Of a stretch of DNA of 64,000 bases, positions 1 through 8,519 are shown piece by piece. Both the position numbers and the translations under genes were made by a program. How positions within the stretch are numbered: position 1 is the first letter of the stretch; each line of letters starts with the position of its first letter. Origin of the DNA: Carnobacterium iners. Its GTDB lineage: Bacteria; Bacillota; Bacilli; Lactobacillales; Carnobacteriaceae. The stretch spans positions 1,492,001-1,556,000 of the forward strand of contig NZ_FXBJ01000002.1 in assembly GCF_900177385.1 (NCBI RefSeq). The letters run 5' to 3'. Under the pieces are notes generated by a model. It did not search any database, was not told the origin of the DNA, and was given only the letters and a program-made list of their open reading frames with translations.

Positions 1-318
1 CAATAAGCCCGTTAGTTTTCCATCTGAGTCTTTGATAAAAAGTGTCGAAGAACGAAATTCTTTTCCGTTAGACATCGTGCCTTTATATCCAGTTATGAAC
101 TCCTTTTCTAAATAAACCTTATCTTCAATTAAATTTAGTGCAAAATCAGTTAACGGATTTGTTAAACTGCGGCCACTTAATTCCCCGTTAGCAATAGCTC
201 CAATATAAGACTCTTTTTCAGAAGTAAGGACATGTAAAATAACTTCATATGTTGGACCTAAAAGTTCCCCGAAGTAATAGACAATTTTTTTATACTGTTC
301 AATAATTTCTTTTTCCAA
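1..318 (-). CDS. YheO/DauR-like PAS-domain regulator (partial, 3' end outside window)
   Basis: Reading the minus strand from a TTG at 318 gives about 106 open residues beginning LEKEIIEQYKKIVYYFGELL and containing GELSGRSLTNPLTDFAL and KGTMSNGKEFRSSTLFIKD. This is the layout of the YheO-like PAS domain (as in DauR, a regulator of D-amino-acid catabolism in other bacteria). The C-terminal helix-turn-helix would lie beyond the left edge. A GAAGGGG ribosome site lies about 10 bases before the TTG. The gene is divergent from a D-serine degradation unit, so it is the obvious candidate regulator. That role is inferred from position and family, not shown by the sequence. Confidence 0.75.
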   Translation of the reverse strand, partial: MEKEIIEQYKKIVYYFGELLGPTYEVILHVLTSEKESYIGAIANGELSGRSLTNPLTDFALNLIEDKVYLEKEFITGYKGTMSNGKEFRSSTLFIKDSDGKLTGLL

Positions 319-446
319 TTAGCAACGAACCCCTTCTATAATAGAACAAAATAAAACTACCAATTATGGCGTAAAATGATAGCTTAATTAGATTTTAAGG
401 CAAGAAAGAGAAAAATACAACTGAATTTTAATAATAGTCTATAATA

Positions 447-519
447 ATAATAATTTATCATCAAAAGTGTTGACAGTAAGAAATTAGTGTTATAAAGTGT
501 AATTATGATAATAATTTAT
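447..519 (+). promoter_or_regulatory. Promoter of the D-serine unit flanked by a repeated 12-mer
   Basis: TTGACA at 470-475 and TAAAGT at 493-498 are separated by 17 bases, a good sigma-A promoter. The 12-mer ATAATAATTTAT occurs exactly at 447-458 and again at 508-519, 61 bases apart (about six helical turns), bracketing the promoter. This is the expected layout for an operator pair of the divergent regulator, but AT-rich DNA makes chance repeats easier. Confidence 0.55.
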
Positions 520-596
520 TATTTAAGATATAAAGAATTATAAATTTAAAAAAGTCAAGGAGCCTTTTTCAGGTATAAATTATTTTTGCGTCTATT

Positions 597-610
597 TGTA
601 ATCGCTTACT
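597..610 (+). promoter_or_regulatory. Candidate cre (CcpA) site in the D-serine unit leader
   Basis: TGTAATCGCTTACT matches 13 of 14 positions of the cre consensus TGWAANCGNTNWCA. It lies about 100 bases downstream of the promoter and 58 bases before the first gene, a position where CcpA would act as a roadblock. Catabolite control is an inference. Confidence 0.45.
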
Positions 611-667
611 GTTTGTGAAGATTTATTGAAAGTAAAATTTACCTAAACAAAACATTGGAGGAAAAAC

Positions 668-1747
668 ATGGATATTTTATTTGGGACATTATTATTACTG
701 CTGGTTTTAGCGTTTTTTACTTTATTCAACTACAAAGCACCTCAAGGATCGAAAGCTATGGGCGCATTAGCTAGTGCTGCTTGTGCTAGTTTCTTGGTTG
801 AAGCTTTTCATTTAGCTTTTTTCGGGAATGTGCTAAACATTGAATTCCTAAAAGAAGTTGGGGGAGCAAACGGAAGTCTTGGAGGCGTTGCCGCAGCAAT
901 CTTAGTGCCTTTGGCATTGGGAGTTTCACCTGTCTATGCTGTTCTTGTTGGTCTTTCTTTATCCGGACTTGGAATTTTACCTGGCTTTATTGCTGGATAC
1001 TTAATTTCATTTGTTATTCTATATATGGAGAAAAAAATACCCGGTGGTTTAGATTTGATTGTCATTATTGTCGTTGCAGCACCGCTTGCTCGTTTAATTG
1101 GATCGTTAACGTCACCAGTAGTCGATGCAACATTGATGCAAATTGGTGAAATACTAACTGCTACAGCTGACACGAGTCCAGTTATGATGGGAATAATTTT
1201 GGGAGGCATTATAACAGTTGTGGCTACAGCGCCACTAAGTTCCATGGCTTTAACCGCAATGTTAGGGTTAACAGGCGTTCCAATGGCTATTGGTGCATTG
1301 GCTGTTTTTGGTTCATCCTTTCTAAATTACGTTTTATTTAGTAAAATGAAATTTGGAAGTAAAAAAGATACTATCTCAGTAGCAATAGAACCGCTGACGC
1401 AAGCCGATATCATCTCAGCAAATCCGATACCGATTTATGTTACAAATTTTATCGGTGGAGCAGCAAGTGGAATCATTATATCTCTAATGGGATTAATCAA
1501 TAACACGCCAGGTACAGCAACACCAATAGCTGGCTTTGCCGTCATGTTTGCTTATAATCCGGCTGGCAAAGTATTAATTGCAGCATTTGCATGTATGATT
1601 GTTAGTACCCTTGCAGGTTTTCTAGGATCTTATGTTTTTAGAAACTTTAAAATAAAAACCGCTGAACAAATTAGGTCTGGAAATATAAATACAAAAGAAT
1701 CTGTTTTAGAATCAACTAGTGAAATTGAAGAAACGGTTATTGTATAA
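668..1747 (+). CDS. PTS_EIIC_2-type membrane transporter (putative D-serine/amino-acid permease)
   Basis: 359-residue hydrophobic protein with about eight to nine predicted membrane spans. The second half carries SANPIPIYVTNFIGGAAS and NNTPGTATPIAGFAV, features of the PTS_EIIC_2 family of IIC-like permeases. No IIA or IIB component is encoded nearby, so phosphotransfer is unlikely and the protein probably works as a stand-alone permease. The start ATG follows TTGGAGGAAAAAC, a strong ribosome site. It is the first gene of a transcript with dsdA (spacing 63 bases to the dsdA start) and a ridA homologue, which suggests that it imports the D-serine or related amino acid degraded by the next gene. 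The substrate is inferred from context only. Confidence 0.72.
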   Translation: MDILFGTLLLLLVLAFFTLFNYKAPQGSKAMGALASAACASFLVEAFHLAFFGNVLNIEFLKEVGGANGSLGGVAAAILVPLALGVSPVYAVLVGLSLSGLGILPGFIAGYLISFVILYMEKKIPGGLDLIVIIVVAAPLARLIGSLTSPVVDATLMQIGEILTATADTSPVMMGIILGGIITVVATAPLSSMALTAMLGLTGVPMAIGALAVFGSSFLNYVLFSKMKFGSKKDTISVAIEPLTQADIISANPIPIYVTNFIGGAASGIIISLMGLINNTPGTATPIAGFAVMFAYNPAGKVLIAAFACMIVSTLAGFLGSYVFRNFKIKTAEQIRSGNINTKESVLESTSEIEETVIV

Positions 1748-1810
1748 TAAATGTATCCAAAATACAACGAGCTACTAAAAATTCAGATAATAGAAGAGGA
1801 GTTTTTTATA

Positions 1811-3163
1811 ATGAGAACAAACTTAGCAATGGACGAAAAGAAATCTGCTATAGAAGAAACAACTTTATTCCAAGATATCAAAGCAACAAAAGAAGTATTC
1901 TGGGTTAATCCAAATAAAAAGAAATTCGAAAAAGCCGCAGAAAAGTCTTCCATCACAAAGGCAGATATTACAGACGCAGATGCTCGCTTAACTCGATTTG
2001 CATCGTATTTAAAAATAGCTTTTCCAGATACAGCTCCAACTAATGGCATCATAGAATCACCTATTACAGAAATACCGCATATAAAAGCTTACCTTGAAGA
2101 AGAGTACAAAGGAACGATTGAAGGAAAAGTATGGTTGAAGCGAGACGATTTACTACCCATTGCTGGAACGGTAAAAGCACGTGGAGCTATTTATGAAGTC
2201 TTAAAGCATGCGGAAGATTTAGCTTTAGAACATGGCATGTTGAAATCAATTGATGAAGACTATGCTATTTTTGCAAGTGAAGCATTCAAAACGTTCTTTT
2301 CTGGTTTTAAAATAACTGTTGGCACAACTGGGAATTTAGGAATCAGTGTTGGAACAGTCGGAGCAAAATTAGGTTTTGAAGTCATTGTTCATATGTCAGT
2401 AGAAGCAAAGTTATGGAAAAAGAACTTTTTAAGAAGTCGCGGAGTGGTAGTCATTGAACACGAATCTGATTTTACAAAAGCTGTAACAGAAGGACGGCAA
2501 CAGTCTGATTTAGATCCAACAAGTTACTTCGTTGATGATGAGCATTCCCGTGAGTTATTCTTAGGCTATACAGTCGCTGGAAGTCGATTAAAAAAACAAT
2601 TAAGCGACAACAACATTTTAGTAGATGCAGATCATCCCTTATTTGTTTACTTGCCTTGTGGCATTGGTGGCTCTCCGGGTGGTGTTACCTTTGGCTTGAA
2701 ACATATTTATGGTGATAACGTTCATTGTTTCTTTGCTGAACCAACACACGTTCCTTCTATGCTTCTAGGCCTAATTACTGGTAAATACAATGAGATATCA
2801 GTTAAAGATATTGGCCTAGACGGGCTAACAGTTGCTGATGGATTAGCTGTTCCACGGACATCTGGTTTTGTTGCGAGAGTATTAGAAGATTTCTTTAGTG
2901 GATCGTACACGTTAGATGACGACGAAACATATAAATTATTAACAGCTTTGATTGACCAAGAAGAAATTTATTTAGAGCCAGCTGCAATTGCAGGTTTACC
3001 AGGATCTATTCGTATGTTGCAATCAGAAGCAGGACAAGCGTACTTGAAAACCAACAACCTAGTTGATAAAATGTCAAATGCAACGCACATCTCATGGGCG
3101 ACTGGTGGAAGTATGGTTCCTAAAGAAGACATGGAAGTTTTCTACAATAAAGGCAAAAAGTAA
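1811..3163 (+). CDS. dsdA: D-serine ammonia-lyase (D-serine dehydratase)
   Basis: 450 residues, close to the usual 440-450 of DsdA. It is a PLP enzyme that converts D-serine to pyruvate and ammonia through 2-aminoacrylate. The PLP lysine lies in TVKARGAIYEV, the phosphate-binding glycine loop is GTTGNLGISVG, and PCGIGGSPGGV matches the second conserved glycine-rich segment. The frame is open 60 bases further upstream, but only the ATG at 1811 has a ribosome site (AGAGGAG at about 1795-1801). It lies between the permease and a RidA-family gene, a complete D-serine use unit: import, dehydration and removal of the toxic enamine. Cytosolic. Confidence 0.93.
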   Translation: MRTNLAMDEKKSAIEETTLFQDIKATKEVFWVNPNKKKFEKAAEKSSITKADITDADARLTRFASYLKIAFPDTAPTNGIIESPITEIPHIKAYLEEEYKGTIEGKVWLKRDDLLPIAGTVKARGAIYEVLKHAEDLALEHGMLKSIDEDYAIFASEAFKTFFSGFKITVGTTGNLGISVGTVGAKLGFEVIVHMSVEAKLWKKNFLRSRGVVVIEHESDFTKAVTEGRQQSDLDPTSYFVDDEHSRELFLGYTVAGSRLKKQLSDNNILVDADHPLFVYLPCGIGGSPGGVTFGLKHIYGDNVHCFFAEPTHVPSMLLGLITGKYNEISVKDIGLDGLTVADGLAVPRTSGFVARVLEDFFSGSYTLDDDETYKLLTALIDQEEIYLEPAAIAGLPGSIRMLQSEAGQAYLKTNNLVDKMSNATHISWATGGSMVPKEDMEVFYNKGKK

Positions 3164-3285
3164 GTTAATTTAAAAGTGAAAGCACGAATACAGGACTTAG
3201 TAAATCGTAAATGACACACTACTGAGTAAAGATGAAATTCAAGAGGGTTTCTCTTGTACGAGAAAAAATCATAGGAGGAACACAC

Positions 3286-3669
3286 ATGTTAGAAATCATT
3301 CACACAAAAAACGCACCGGAACCAATTGGTCCATATTCACAAGTCATCAAAGCAGGAGATTTTATTTTTCCAGCTGGTCAAATCGGAGTAGATGCAGTAT
3401 CCGGTAAACTAGTTGGAGAAAGTATCACAGAACAAACCGAACAAGCTTTTAAAAATCTTTCTGCTGTTCTAGAAGCGGCTGGTTCTTCTTTGCAACATGT
3501 TGTTAAAACAACCTGTTATTTATCAACAATGGAAAATTTTCAAGCGTTCAACGAAGCTTATGGCAAACAGTTTAATGGGCATAAACCTGCTCGCACTTGT
3601 TTTGCTGTCCAAGAGCTTCCCCTCAAGGGCTTATGTGAAATCGAAGTTGTCGCAGTTTTAAAAAAATAA
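3286..3669 (+). CDS. ridA: RidA-family 2-iminobutanoate/2-iminopropanoate deaminase
   Basis: 127 residues, typical of a single-domain RidA. It contains APEPIGPYSQ, FPAGQIGVD and KPARTCFAVQELP with the catalytic arginine, and ends in IEVVAVLKK. RidA proteins hydrolyse reactive enamines/imines such as 2-aminoacrylate, the intermediate released by DsdA encoded just upstream. The start ATG is preceded by ATAGGAGGAACACAC; an in-frame start 54 bases earlier lacks such a site. A second, unusual three-domain Rid protein is encoded near 44 kb. Family assignment is firm; pairing with DsdA is inferred from the operon. Confidence 0.92.
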   Translation: MLEIIHTKNAPEPIGPYSQVIKAGDFIFPAGQIGVDAVSGKLVGESITEQTEQAFKNLSAVLEAAGSSLQHVVKTTCYLSTMENFQAFNEAYGKQFNGHKPARTCFAVQELPLKGLCEIEVVAVLKK

Positions 3670-3749
3670 AGCAGCTTATAAATTAATAGGTTAGTAATAA
3701 AATAAACAACGTTTTCTATATAAAATAAATAATGTTCTTAAAAAATAGA

Positions 3750-3778
3750 TTGACATTCTCATTGGTTCCATATAGTCT
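3750..3778 (+). promoter_or_regulatory. Promoter of the riboflavin operon
   Basis: TTGACA at 3750-3755, with TATAGT at 3771-3776 or the overlapping TAGTCT at 3773-3778 (17-base spacing). It ends about 20 bases before the first FMN aptamer, the normal distance for a riboswitch leader. No comparable promoter was seen between the two riboswitches, so both are probably on one transcript. Confidence 0.6.
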
Positions 3779-3797
3779 AACAGTATAAAAACAAAAT

Positions 3798-3906
3798 AGT
3801 CTTCAGGGCAGGGTGTAAGTCCCTACCGGTGGTAAAGCCCACGAGCCGCAAAGCAGATTCGGTTAAATTCCGAAGCCGACAGTTAAAGTCTGGATGAAAG
3901 AAGACA
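3798..3906 (+). ncRNA. FMN riboswitch, copy 1
   Basis: Shows the conserved FMN (RFN) aptamer blocks in order: CTTCAGGGCAGGGTG, CCCTACCGGTGGTAAAGCCC, CGAGC, then GATTCGGTT, CCGAAGCCGACAGT and AGTCTGGATGAAAGAAG, with the closing helix AGTCTTC/GAAGACA. It precedes a terminator and a second, almost identical aptamer in front of ribD. FMN binding should favour termination. It differs from copy 2 at a single base in 109 (C in GAGCCGC). Confidence 0.96.
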
Positions 3907-4010
3907 AAGTGATTGCAGAAAAAACGATGATTATAGAAATCTTATTTGAGATGGATAAAAATCCTACGTTTAAAAAGCAATGATACACTAGTCTTATTTG
4001 ACCATGAACA

Positions 4011-4041
4011 AAGCCCTGGATTTACTATCTGGGGCTTTTTT
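4011..4041 (+). terminator. Terminator of FMN riboswitch 1
   Basis: AAGCCC (4011-4016) pairs with GGGCTT (4032-4037), followed by a T run. It lies about 105 bases after aptamer 1, so the platform is unusually long. Confidence 0.8.
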
Positions 4042-4066
4042 GTATTCTATTTCCAAAAAATTGAAT

Positions 4067-4175
4067 AGTCTTCAGGGCAGGGTGTAAGTCCCTACCGGTG
4101 GTAAAGCCCACGAGCTGCAAAGCAGATTCGGTTAAATTCCGAAGCCGACAGTTAAAGTCTGGATGAAAGAAGACA
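4067..4175 (+). ncRNA. FMN riboswitch, copy 2 (tandem)
   Basis: Second complete FMN aptamer with all conserved blocks, 160 bases after copy 1 and identical except for one T (GAGCTGC instead of GAGCCGC). It has its own terminator before ribD. The flanking expression-platform sequences of the two copies differ, so the duplication or conversion involved mainly the aptamer. Confidence 0.96.
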
Positions 4176-4252
4176 GCGTTTAAAGAGATCAAAGGTAGCC
4201 GAATACCCAGTATGCGGTGCTATTTGTTGCACTCTCTTATTCAAAATGCGCT

Positions 4253-4290
4253 AAAACCCTGAAGAGACAATCTTTTGGGTTTTTATTTTT
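4253..4290 (+). terminator. Terminator of FMN riboswitch 2
   Basis: AAAACCC (4253-4259) pairs with GGGTTTT (4277-4283), followed by ATTTTTT, about 30 bases before the ribD start. This is the second attenuation point of the rib operon. Confidence 0.8.
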
Positions 4291-4318
4291 TGGTTTTATG
4301 TAGATGGGAGTGAAAAAA

Positions 4319-5407
4319 TTGGATGAATTTTATATGAAGATGGCGCTAGACTTAGCAAAAAAAGGAAAAGGGTTTACAGCACCCAATCCTTTAGTGGGCG
4401 CTGTAATTGTTAAGAATGGAAAAGTGATTGGACAAGGGTACCACGAAGAGTTCGGCCAAGCGCATGCAGAAGTAAATGCTATTGCATCAGCAAGTGAATG
4501 TGTATCTGGTGCAACATTATACGTCACTTTGGAGCCATGCTCACATGTGGGGAAAACACCTCCCTGCTCTGACTTAGTGGTAGATAAAAAGATAAGACGA
4601 GTGGTTATTGGGATGGGTGATCCTAATCCATTGGTTGCAGGAAAAGGCATTGAAAGACTTCGCAATAAGGGGATTCTCGTTAGCATTGGAGTGCTAGAAA
4701 AAGAGATAGCCCAACTAAATGAGGCTTTCATTAAGTACATTGTCACGAAAGAACCCTTTGTTGTGATGAAGAGTGCGATGTCCCTAGATGGGAAAATAGC
4801 TACAGTAACAGGTGAGTCTCAATGGATTTCTGACGCAGCAGCGAGGAAACGAGTCCACAACTTGCGACACGAATTATCTGGCATCATGGTAGGTATCGAT
4901 ACGATTATCAAAGATGATCCGCAATTAACAGCTAGAATTCCAAATGGTAAAAACCCGATTAGAATTGTTGTGGATAGCCAACTAAGAATCCCGTTAGCCT
5001 CTGTCGTATTGTCCCAGCAAGATAAAGCTAAGACAATTGTCGCAACAACTAATAGAGCAAGTAGTGAAAAAATAGCAACATTAACCAAAATGGGTATTGA
5101 GGTTATCGTGACTTCCCAAAGGGATAACAGAGTTGATCTACGCGAATTGATGAAAAAATTAGGCGCTAAGGGGATTGACAGCATTTTATTGGAAGGTGGA
5201 GCGACATTAAACTTTTCAGCTCTAAAAGAAGGAATTGTTGATAAAGTTCACGTCTATCTTTCGCCAAAAATCATTGGTGGAAAAGATGCGAAGACAATTG
5301 TTGAAGGCGAAGGAATCAGTTCATTAGAAAATGCTTTTCAATTGAAGCGATTAAATCCCGTGATGGTTGGAGAAGATATATTGATAGAAGGTTATCTGGA
5401 TAAATAA
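4319..5407 (+). CDS. ribD: Bifunctional riboflavin deaminase/reductase RibD
   Basis: Two-domain riboflavin enzyme. The N-terminal pyrimidine deaminase has HAEVNAI and TLEPCSHVGKTPPCS, the zinc ligands and catalytic Glu. The C-terminal reductase has SLDGKIATVTGESQWIS and the LLEGGATLNFS nucleotide loop. It converts the first GTP-derived pyrimidine to the ribitylamino form with NADPH. I place the start at the TTG at 4319 because GGGAG lies 8-12 bases ahead and the product then begins like other RibD proteins (-DEFYMKMALDLAK). An ATG 15 bases upstream is in frame but overlaps that ribosome site. First gene of the riboswitch-controlled operon. Confidence 0.95.
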   Translation: MDEFYMKMALDLAKKGKGFTAPNPLVGAVIVKNGKVIGQGYHEEFGQAHAEVNAIASASECVSGATLYVTLEPCSHVGKTPPCSDLVVDKKIRRVVIGMGDPNPLVAGKGIERLRNKGILVSIGVLEKEIAQLNEAFIKYIVTKEPFVVMKSAMSLDGKIATVTGESQWISDAAARKRVHNLRHELSGIMVGIDTIIKDDPQLTARIPNGKNPIRIVVDSQLRIPLASVVLSQQDKAKTIVATTNRASSEKIATLTKMGIEVIVTSQRDNRVDLRELMKKLGAKGIDSILLEGGATLNFSALKEGIVDKVHVYLSPKIIGGKDAKTIVEGEGISSLENAFQLKRLNPVMVGEDILIEGYLDK

Positions 5408-5433
5408 AAAGAAATTAAATGGGAGGAAAACAA

Positions 5434-6087
5434 ATGTTTACTGGAATTATTGAAGAAATTGGGACAATCAAATCGATTAAAAAAGGTGAGAAAAGTTCAG
5501 TACTTACTATCAAAGGCCGAAAAGTCGTACAAGGAACCCGTATTGGAGATAGTATTTCGACTAATGGTGTATGCTTAACCGTCACAAAAATAGAAAACGA
5601 TTCTTTTGAGGCAGATGTGATGTCTGAGTCTTTGAAAAGAACAAACATTGGCGAATTGACTCCAGGAGGCTACGTTAATTTAGAACGAGCTCTAAGCCTT
5701 GAGACAAGACTAGGTGGGCATATGGTTAGTGGCCATATCGATGGAACGGGAAAGATAAAAGCTTTCAGGCAAGATGATAATGCGGTATGGATTACAGTTG
5801 AAACAAGTCCGGATTTATTAAGGTACATTATCGAAAAAGGCTCGATAGCTATTGATGGAGTTAGTTTAACCGTCGTAATAGTAGACGACCAGTCGTTTCA
5901 AGTTTCGATTATACCTCATACTGGTGAAGAAACGGTGCTGTTAGCCAAGCAACCAGGTGATAAAGTTAATCTTGAATGCGATATGATTGGAAAATACGTC
6001 GAAAAGTTATTGGGACTTGGCTCAAAAGAACCGACTAAAGAAAGCAATGTAACGCATGGATTTTTAAAAGAAAATGGGTTCTATTAG
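5434..6087 (+). CDS. ribE: Riboflavin synthase, alpha subunit
   Basis: 217 residues made of two lumazine-binding repeats: MFTGIIEEIGTI starts the first, and LGGHMVSGHIDGTG with VETSPDLLRYIIEKGSIAIDG marks the second. It dismutates two 6,7-dimethyl-8-ribityllumazine molecules to riboflavin. The ATG at 5434 follows GGGAGGAAAACAA; the ATG 15 bases earlier would overlap that site. Located 26 bases after ribD and 18 bases before ribBA. Confidence 0.96.
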   Translation: MFTGIIEEIGTIKSIKKGEKSSVLTIKGRKVVQGTRIGDSISTNGVCLTVTKIENDSFEADVMSESLKRTNIGELTPGGYVNLERALSLETRLGGHMVSGHIDGTGKIKAFRQDDNAVWITVETSPDLLRYIIEKGSIAIDGVSLTVVIVDDQSFQVSIIPHTGEETVLLAKQPGDKVNLECDMIGKYVEKLLGLGSKEPTKESNVTHGFLKENGFY

Positions 6088-6105
6088 ACCAGAATGGAGG
6101 AGCGT

Positions 6106-7299
6106 ATGTTTAATACCATTGATGAATTATTAATTGATTTAAAGGCAGGGAAAAATATTTTATTAGTAGACGATGAAGACAGAGAAAATGAAGGAGATAT
6201 TATTTGTGCGGCTGAATTTGCTACTACAGAAAATGTTAATTTTATGGCTCGTTACGCTAAAGGGTTAATTTGTATGCCAATGAGCAAAGACTATACTAAG
6301 AAGTTAGCATTGCCACAAATGATTCAAGACAATACAGATAACCACCAAACAGCGTTTACTATTTCGGTAGACCATCTGGACACAACCACTGGAATCTCAG
6401 CAGCTGAACGATCGCTAACGGCAATGAAACTAGTTTCAGATGAAGCGAAATCAACTGATTTTAGAAGACCAGGCCACATGTTCCCGCTAGAAGCGGTTGA
6501 TGGGGGAGTGTTAGCTAGAAAAGGACACACAGAAGCAACGGTTGATTTGATGCAACTAGCAGGTTTAAAACCAGTTGGATTGTGTTGTGAAATTCTTAAA
6601 GAAGATGGCACAATGGCCAGAAGAAAGGATCTAATGGAATTAGCAAAAGAGCACGGATTAAAAATAGGAACCATTGCTGATTTAATTGAGTACCGCAAAA
6701 ATAAAGAACAAGTTATCTTCAGACAATCTAAAGCGCATCTGCCAACAAAATATGGTGAGTTTGAAATTTATGCCTATGAGCATGCTGTTACGGGTGAACA
6801 CCATGTTGCTTTAGTAATGGGGGATGTTAGTGATGGCGAGCCGGTTTTGTGTCGCATCCATTCTGAATGTTTGACGGGTGATGTATTTAGTTCTAAAAAA
6901 TGTGACTGTGGCCAACAGTTAGATGCGGCAATGGAGCAAATTGCAACAGCGGGTCGTGGCATTTTAGTATACATGCGCCAAGAAGGTCGGGGCATCGGCT
7001 TAGTAAATAAAATTAGAGCGTATGCCCTTCAAGATCAAGGTCACAACACCATCGAAGCTAATTTAGCGCTTGGTTTTCCAGCTGATTTGAGAGAGTATTA
7101 CGAGTCTAAACAAATCTTTGATGATTTGTCCGTTTCGCACTTGCGTTTAATGACTAATAATCCATTAAAAGTAGAAAGTATGGAGAAATACGGACTAACG
7201 ATTGTTGAAAGAGTACCTCTTCAAGTGGAAGCTCAACTAGAAAACAAGGCTTATTTAAAAACCAAGCAAGAAGAAATGAATCATTATCTAAACTATTAA
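6106..7299 (+). CDS. ribBA: Bifunctional DHBP synthase / GTP cyclohydrolase II
   Basis: 397 residues. The N-terminal dihydroxybutanone-phosphate synthase has VDDEDRENEGDI and RRPGHMFPLEA. The C-terminal GTP cyclohydrolase II has the zinc site SECLTGDVFSSKKCDCGQQL and RQEGRGIGLVNK. It supplies both starting branches of riboflavin synthesis. The ATG at 6106 is preceded by GGAGGAGCGT. Continuous with ribE and ribH. Confidence 0.96.
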   Translation: MFNTIDELLIDLKAGKNILLVDDEDRENEGDIICAAEFATTENVNFMARYAKGLICMPMSKDYTKKLALPQMIQDNTDNHQTAFTISVDHLDTTTGISAAERSLTAMKLVSDEAKSTDFRRPGHMFPLEAVDGGVLARKGHTEATVDLMQLAGLKPVGLCCEILKEDGTMARRKDLMELAKEHGLKIGTIADLIEYRKNKEQVIFRQSKAHLPTKYGEFEIYAYEHAVTGEHHVALVMGDVSDGEPVLCRIHSECLTGDVFSSKKCDCGQQLDAAMEQIATAGRGILVYMRQEGRGIGLVNKIRAYALQDQGHNTIEANLALGFPADLREYYESKQIFDDLSVSHLRLMTNNPLKVESMEKYGLTIVERVPLQVEAQLENKAYLKTKQEEMNHYLNY

Positions 7300-7341
7300 C
7301 TATAAGAGAAACTAACGATTTAAAAAAATGGAGGAATTATA

Positions 7342-7803
7342 ATGAACGTATTCGAAGGACAGTTAATTGCGAAAGATTTAAAAGTGGGCATCGTAATCGC
7401 ACGTTTTAATGAATTTATAGGATCAAAATTATTGAGCGGGGCAATAGATAGTTTGAAAAGACACGGCATGTCAGAAGAGGATATTGCAATTGCTTGGGTA
7501 CCAGGAGCTTATGAAATTCCGCTAGTTGCACAAAAAATGGCAAATTCGGGCAATTATGATGCTATAATCACGTTAGGAGCAGTAATCAAAGGAGCTACAT
7601 CACATTATGATCTTGTGTGCGCAGAAGTGACAAAAGGGGTCGCGACAGCTTCAATGAATACCGGTTTACCAATAATATTTGGCGTCTTAACAACAGATAA
7701 TATTGAGCAAGCTATTGAGCGTGCGGGTACTAAATCTGGTAATATTGGCTACGAAGCAGCTGTTTCAGCTATTGAGATGGCGAACTTACTGAAAGAGATG
7801 TAA
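7342..7803 (+). CDS. ribH: 6,7-dimethyl-8-ribityllumazine synthase
   Basis: 153 residues, standard RibH length, with [39 protein letters not shown] (phosphate/catalytic His loop) and [21 protein letters not shown]. It condenses the RibD-derived pyrimidine with dihydroxybutanone phosphate in a large hollow shell. A GGAGG site precedes the ATG. Fourth gene of the operon. Confidence 0.97.
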   Translation: MNVFEGQLIAKDLKVGIVIARFNEFIGSKLLSGAIDSLKRHGMSEEDIAIAWVPGAYEIPLVAQKMANSGNYDAIITLGAVIKGATSHYDLVCAEVTKGVATASMNTGLPIIFGVLTTDNIEQAIERAGTKSGNIGYEAAVSAIEMANLLKEM

Positions 7804-7809
7804 GGCTTA

Positions 7810-8478
7810 ATGATGGATAAAGCAAGATTGAAAGCTACACGAACACTTATTTTTGATTACGATGGGACGCTACATGACAGTAGACAAAACTACATTGTTG
7901 CTTTTAAGCGGGCCTATCGTTATCTGATAGCACACCAAAAAGCTAAACCAAGAGAGTGGCAAGATGATGAAATAACGAAGTGGCTAGGTTATAGCAGCAA
8001 AGAGATGTGGGAAAACTTTATGCCGGATTTAGCTGAAGATTACCAAATGGCTGCTTCAAAAATAATAGGCGAAACCCTACTAGAAAAGGTTCTTTCAAAA
8101 GAAGCAAAGCTGTATCCAGAAGCTTTAGAAACATTAGATAATTTAAAAAACAAGGGATACAAACTAATCTTTTTGAGCAACTGTAGTAAAGCCTACATGC
8201 AAGCACACCAAGAGACTTTTCAATTAGAGCGTTACTTTGATGAGATGTATTGTACCGAACAATTTGATTTTATAGCTAAACACGAGATATTTTCGCTGAT
8301 TAAGAGTGAGGACCAAGACGAATACCTCGTGATTGGTGATCGAATCCATGATTTAGAAATTGGGCATTACCATCAGTTGATTACAATAGGCTGCAATTAT
8401 GGCTTTGGAACTCAAGCAGAAATGCAACAATCAGATATAAGGATAAACAGTATTCAGGAATTACAAGAACTGCTATAG
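7810..8478 (+). CDS. HAD-family phosphatase at the end of the rib operon
   Basis: 222-residue HAD hydrolase. Motif I is DYDGTLHDS, motif II is FLSNCSK, and the acidic motif is VIGDRIHDLEIG; an alpha-helical cap lies between motifs I and II (subfamily IA-like). It starts 6 bases after ribH (ATG at 7810, or 7813) and has a weak ribosome site, so it is probably translationally tied to ribH. Riboflavin synthesis needs a phosphatase between RibD and RibH that most bacterial rib operons do not encode. This gene is a natural candidate for that step, but the substrate cannot be read from the sequence. Confidence 0.8.
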   Translation: MMDKARLKATRTLIFDYDGTLHDSRQNYIVAFKRAYRYLIAHQKAKPREWQDDEITKWLGYSSKEMWENFMPDLAEDYQMAASKIIGETLLEKVLSKEAKLYPEALETLDNLKNKGYKLIFLSNCSKAYMQAHQETFQLERYFDEMYCTEQFDFIAKHEIFSLIKSEDQDEYLVIGDRIHDLEIGHYHQLITIGCNYGFGTQAEMQQSDIRINSIQELQELL

Positions 8479-8519
8479 AAAAAGATTCCGGCTACTAGGG
8501 TAAGTAAGCCAGAACCGTT

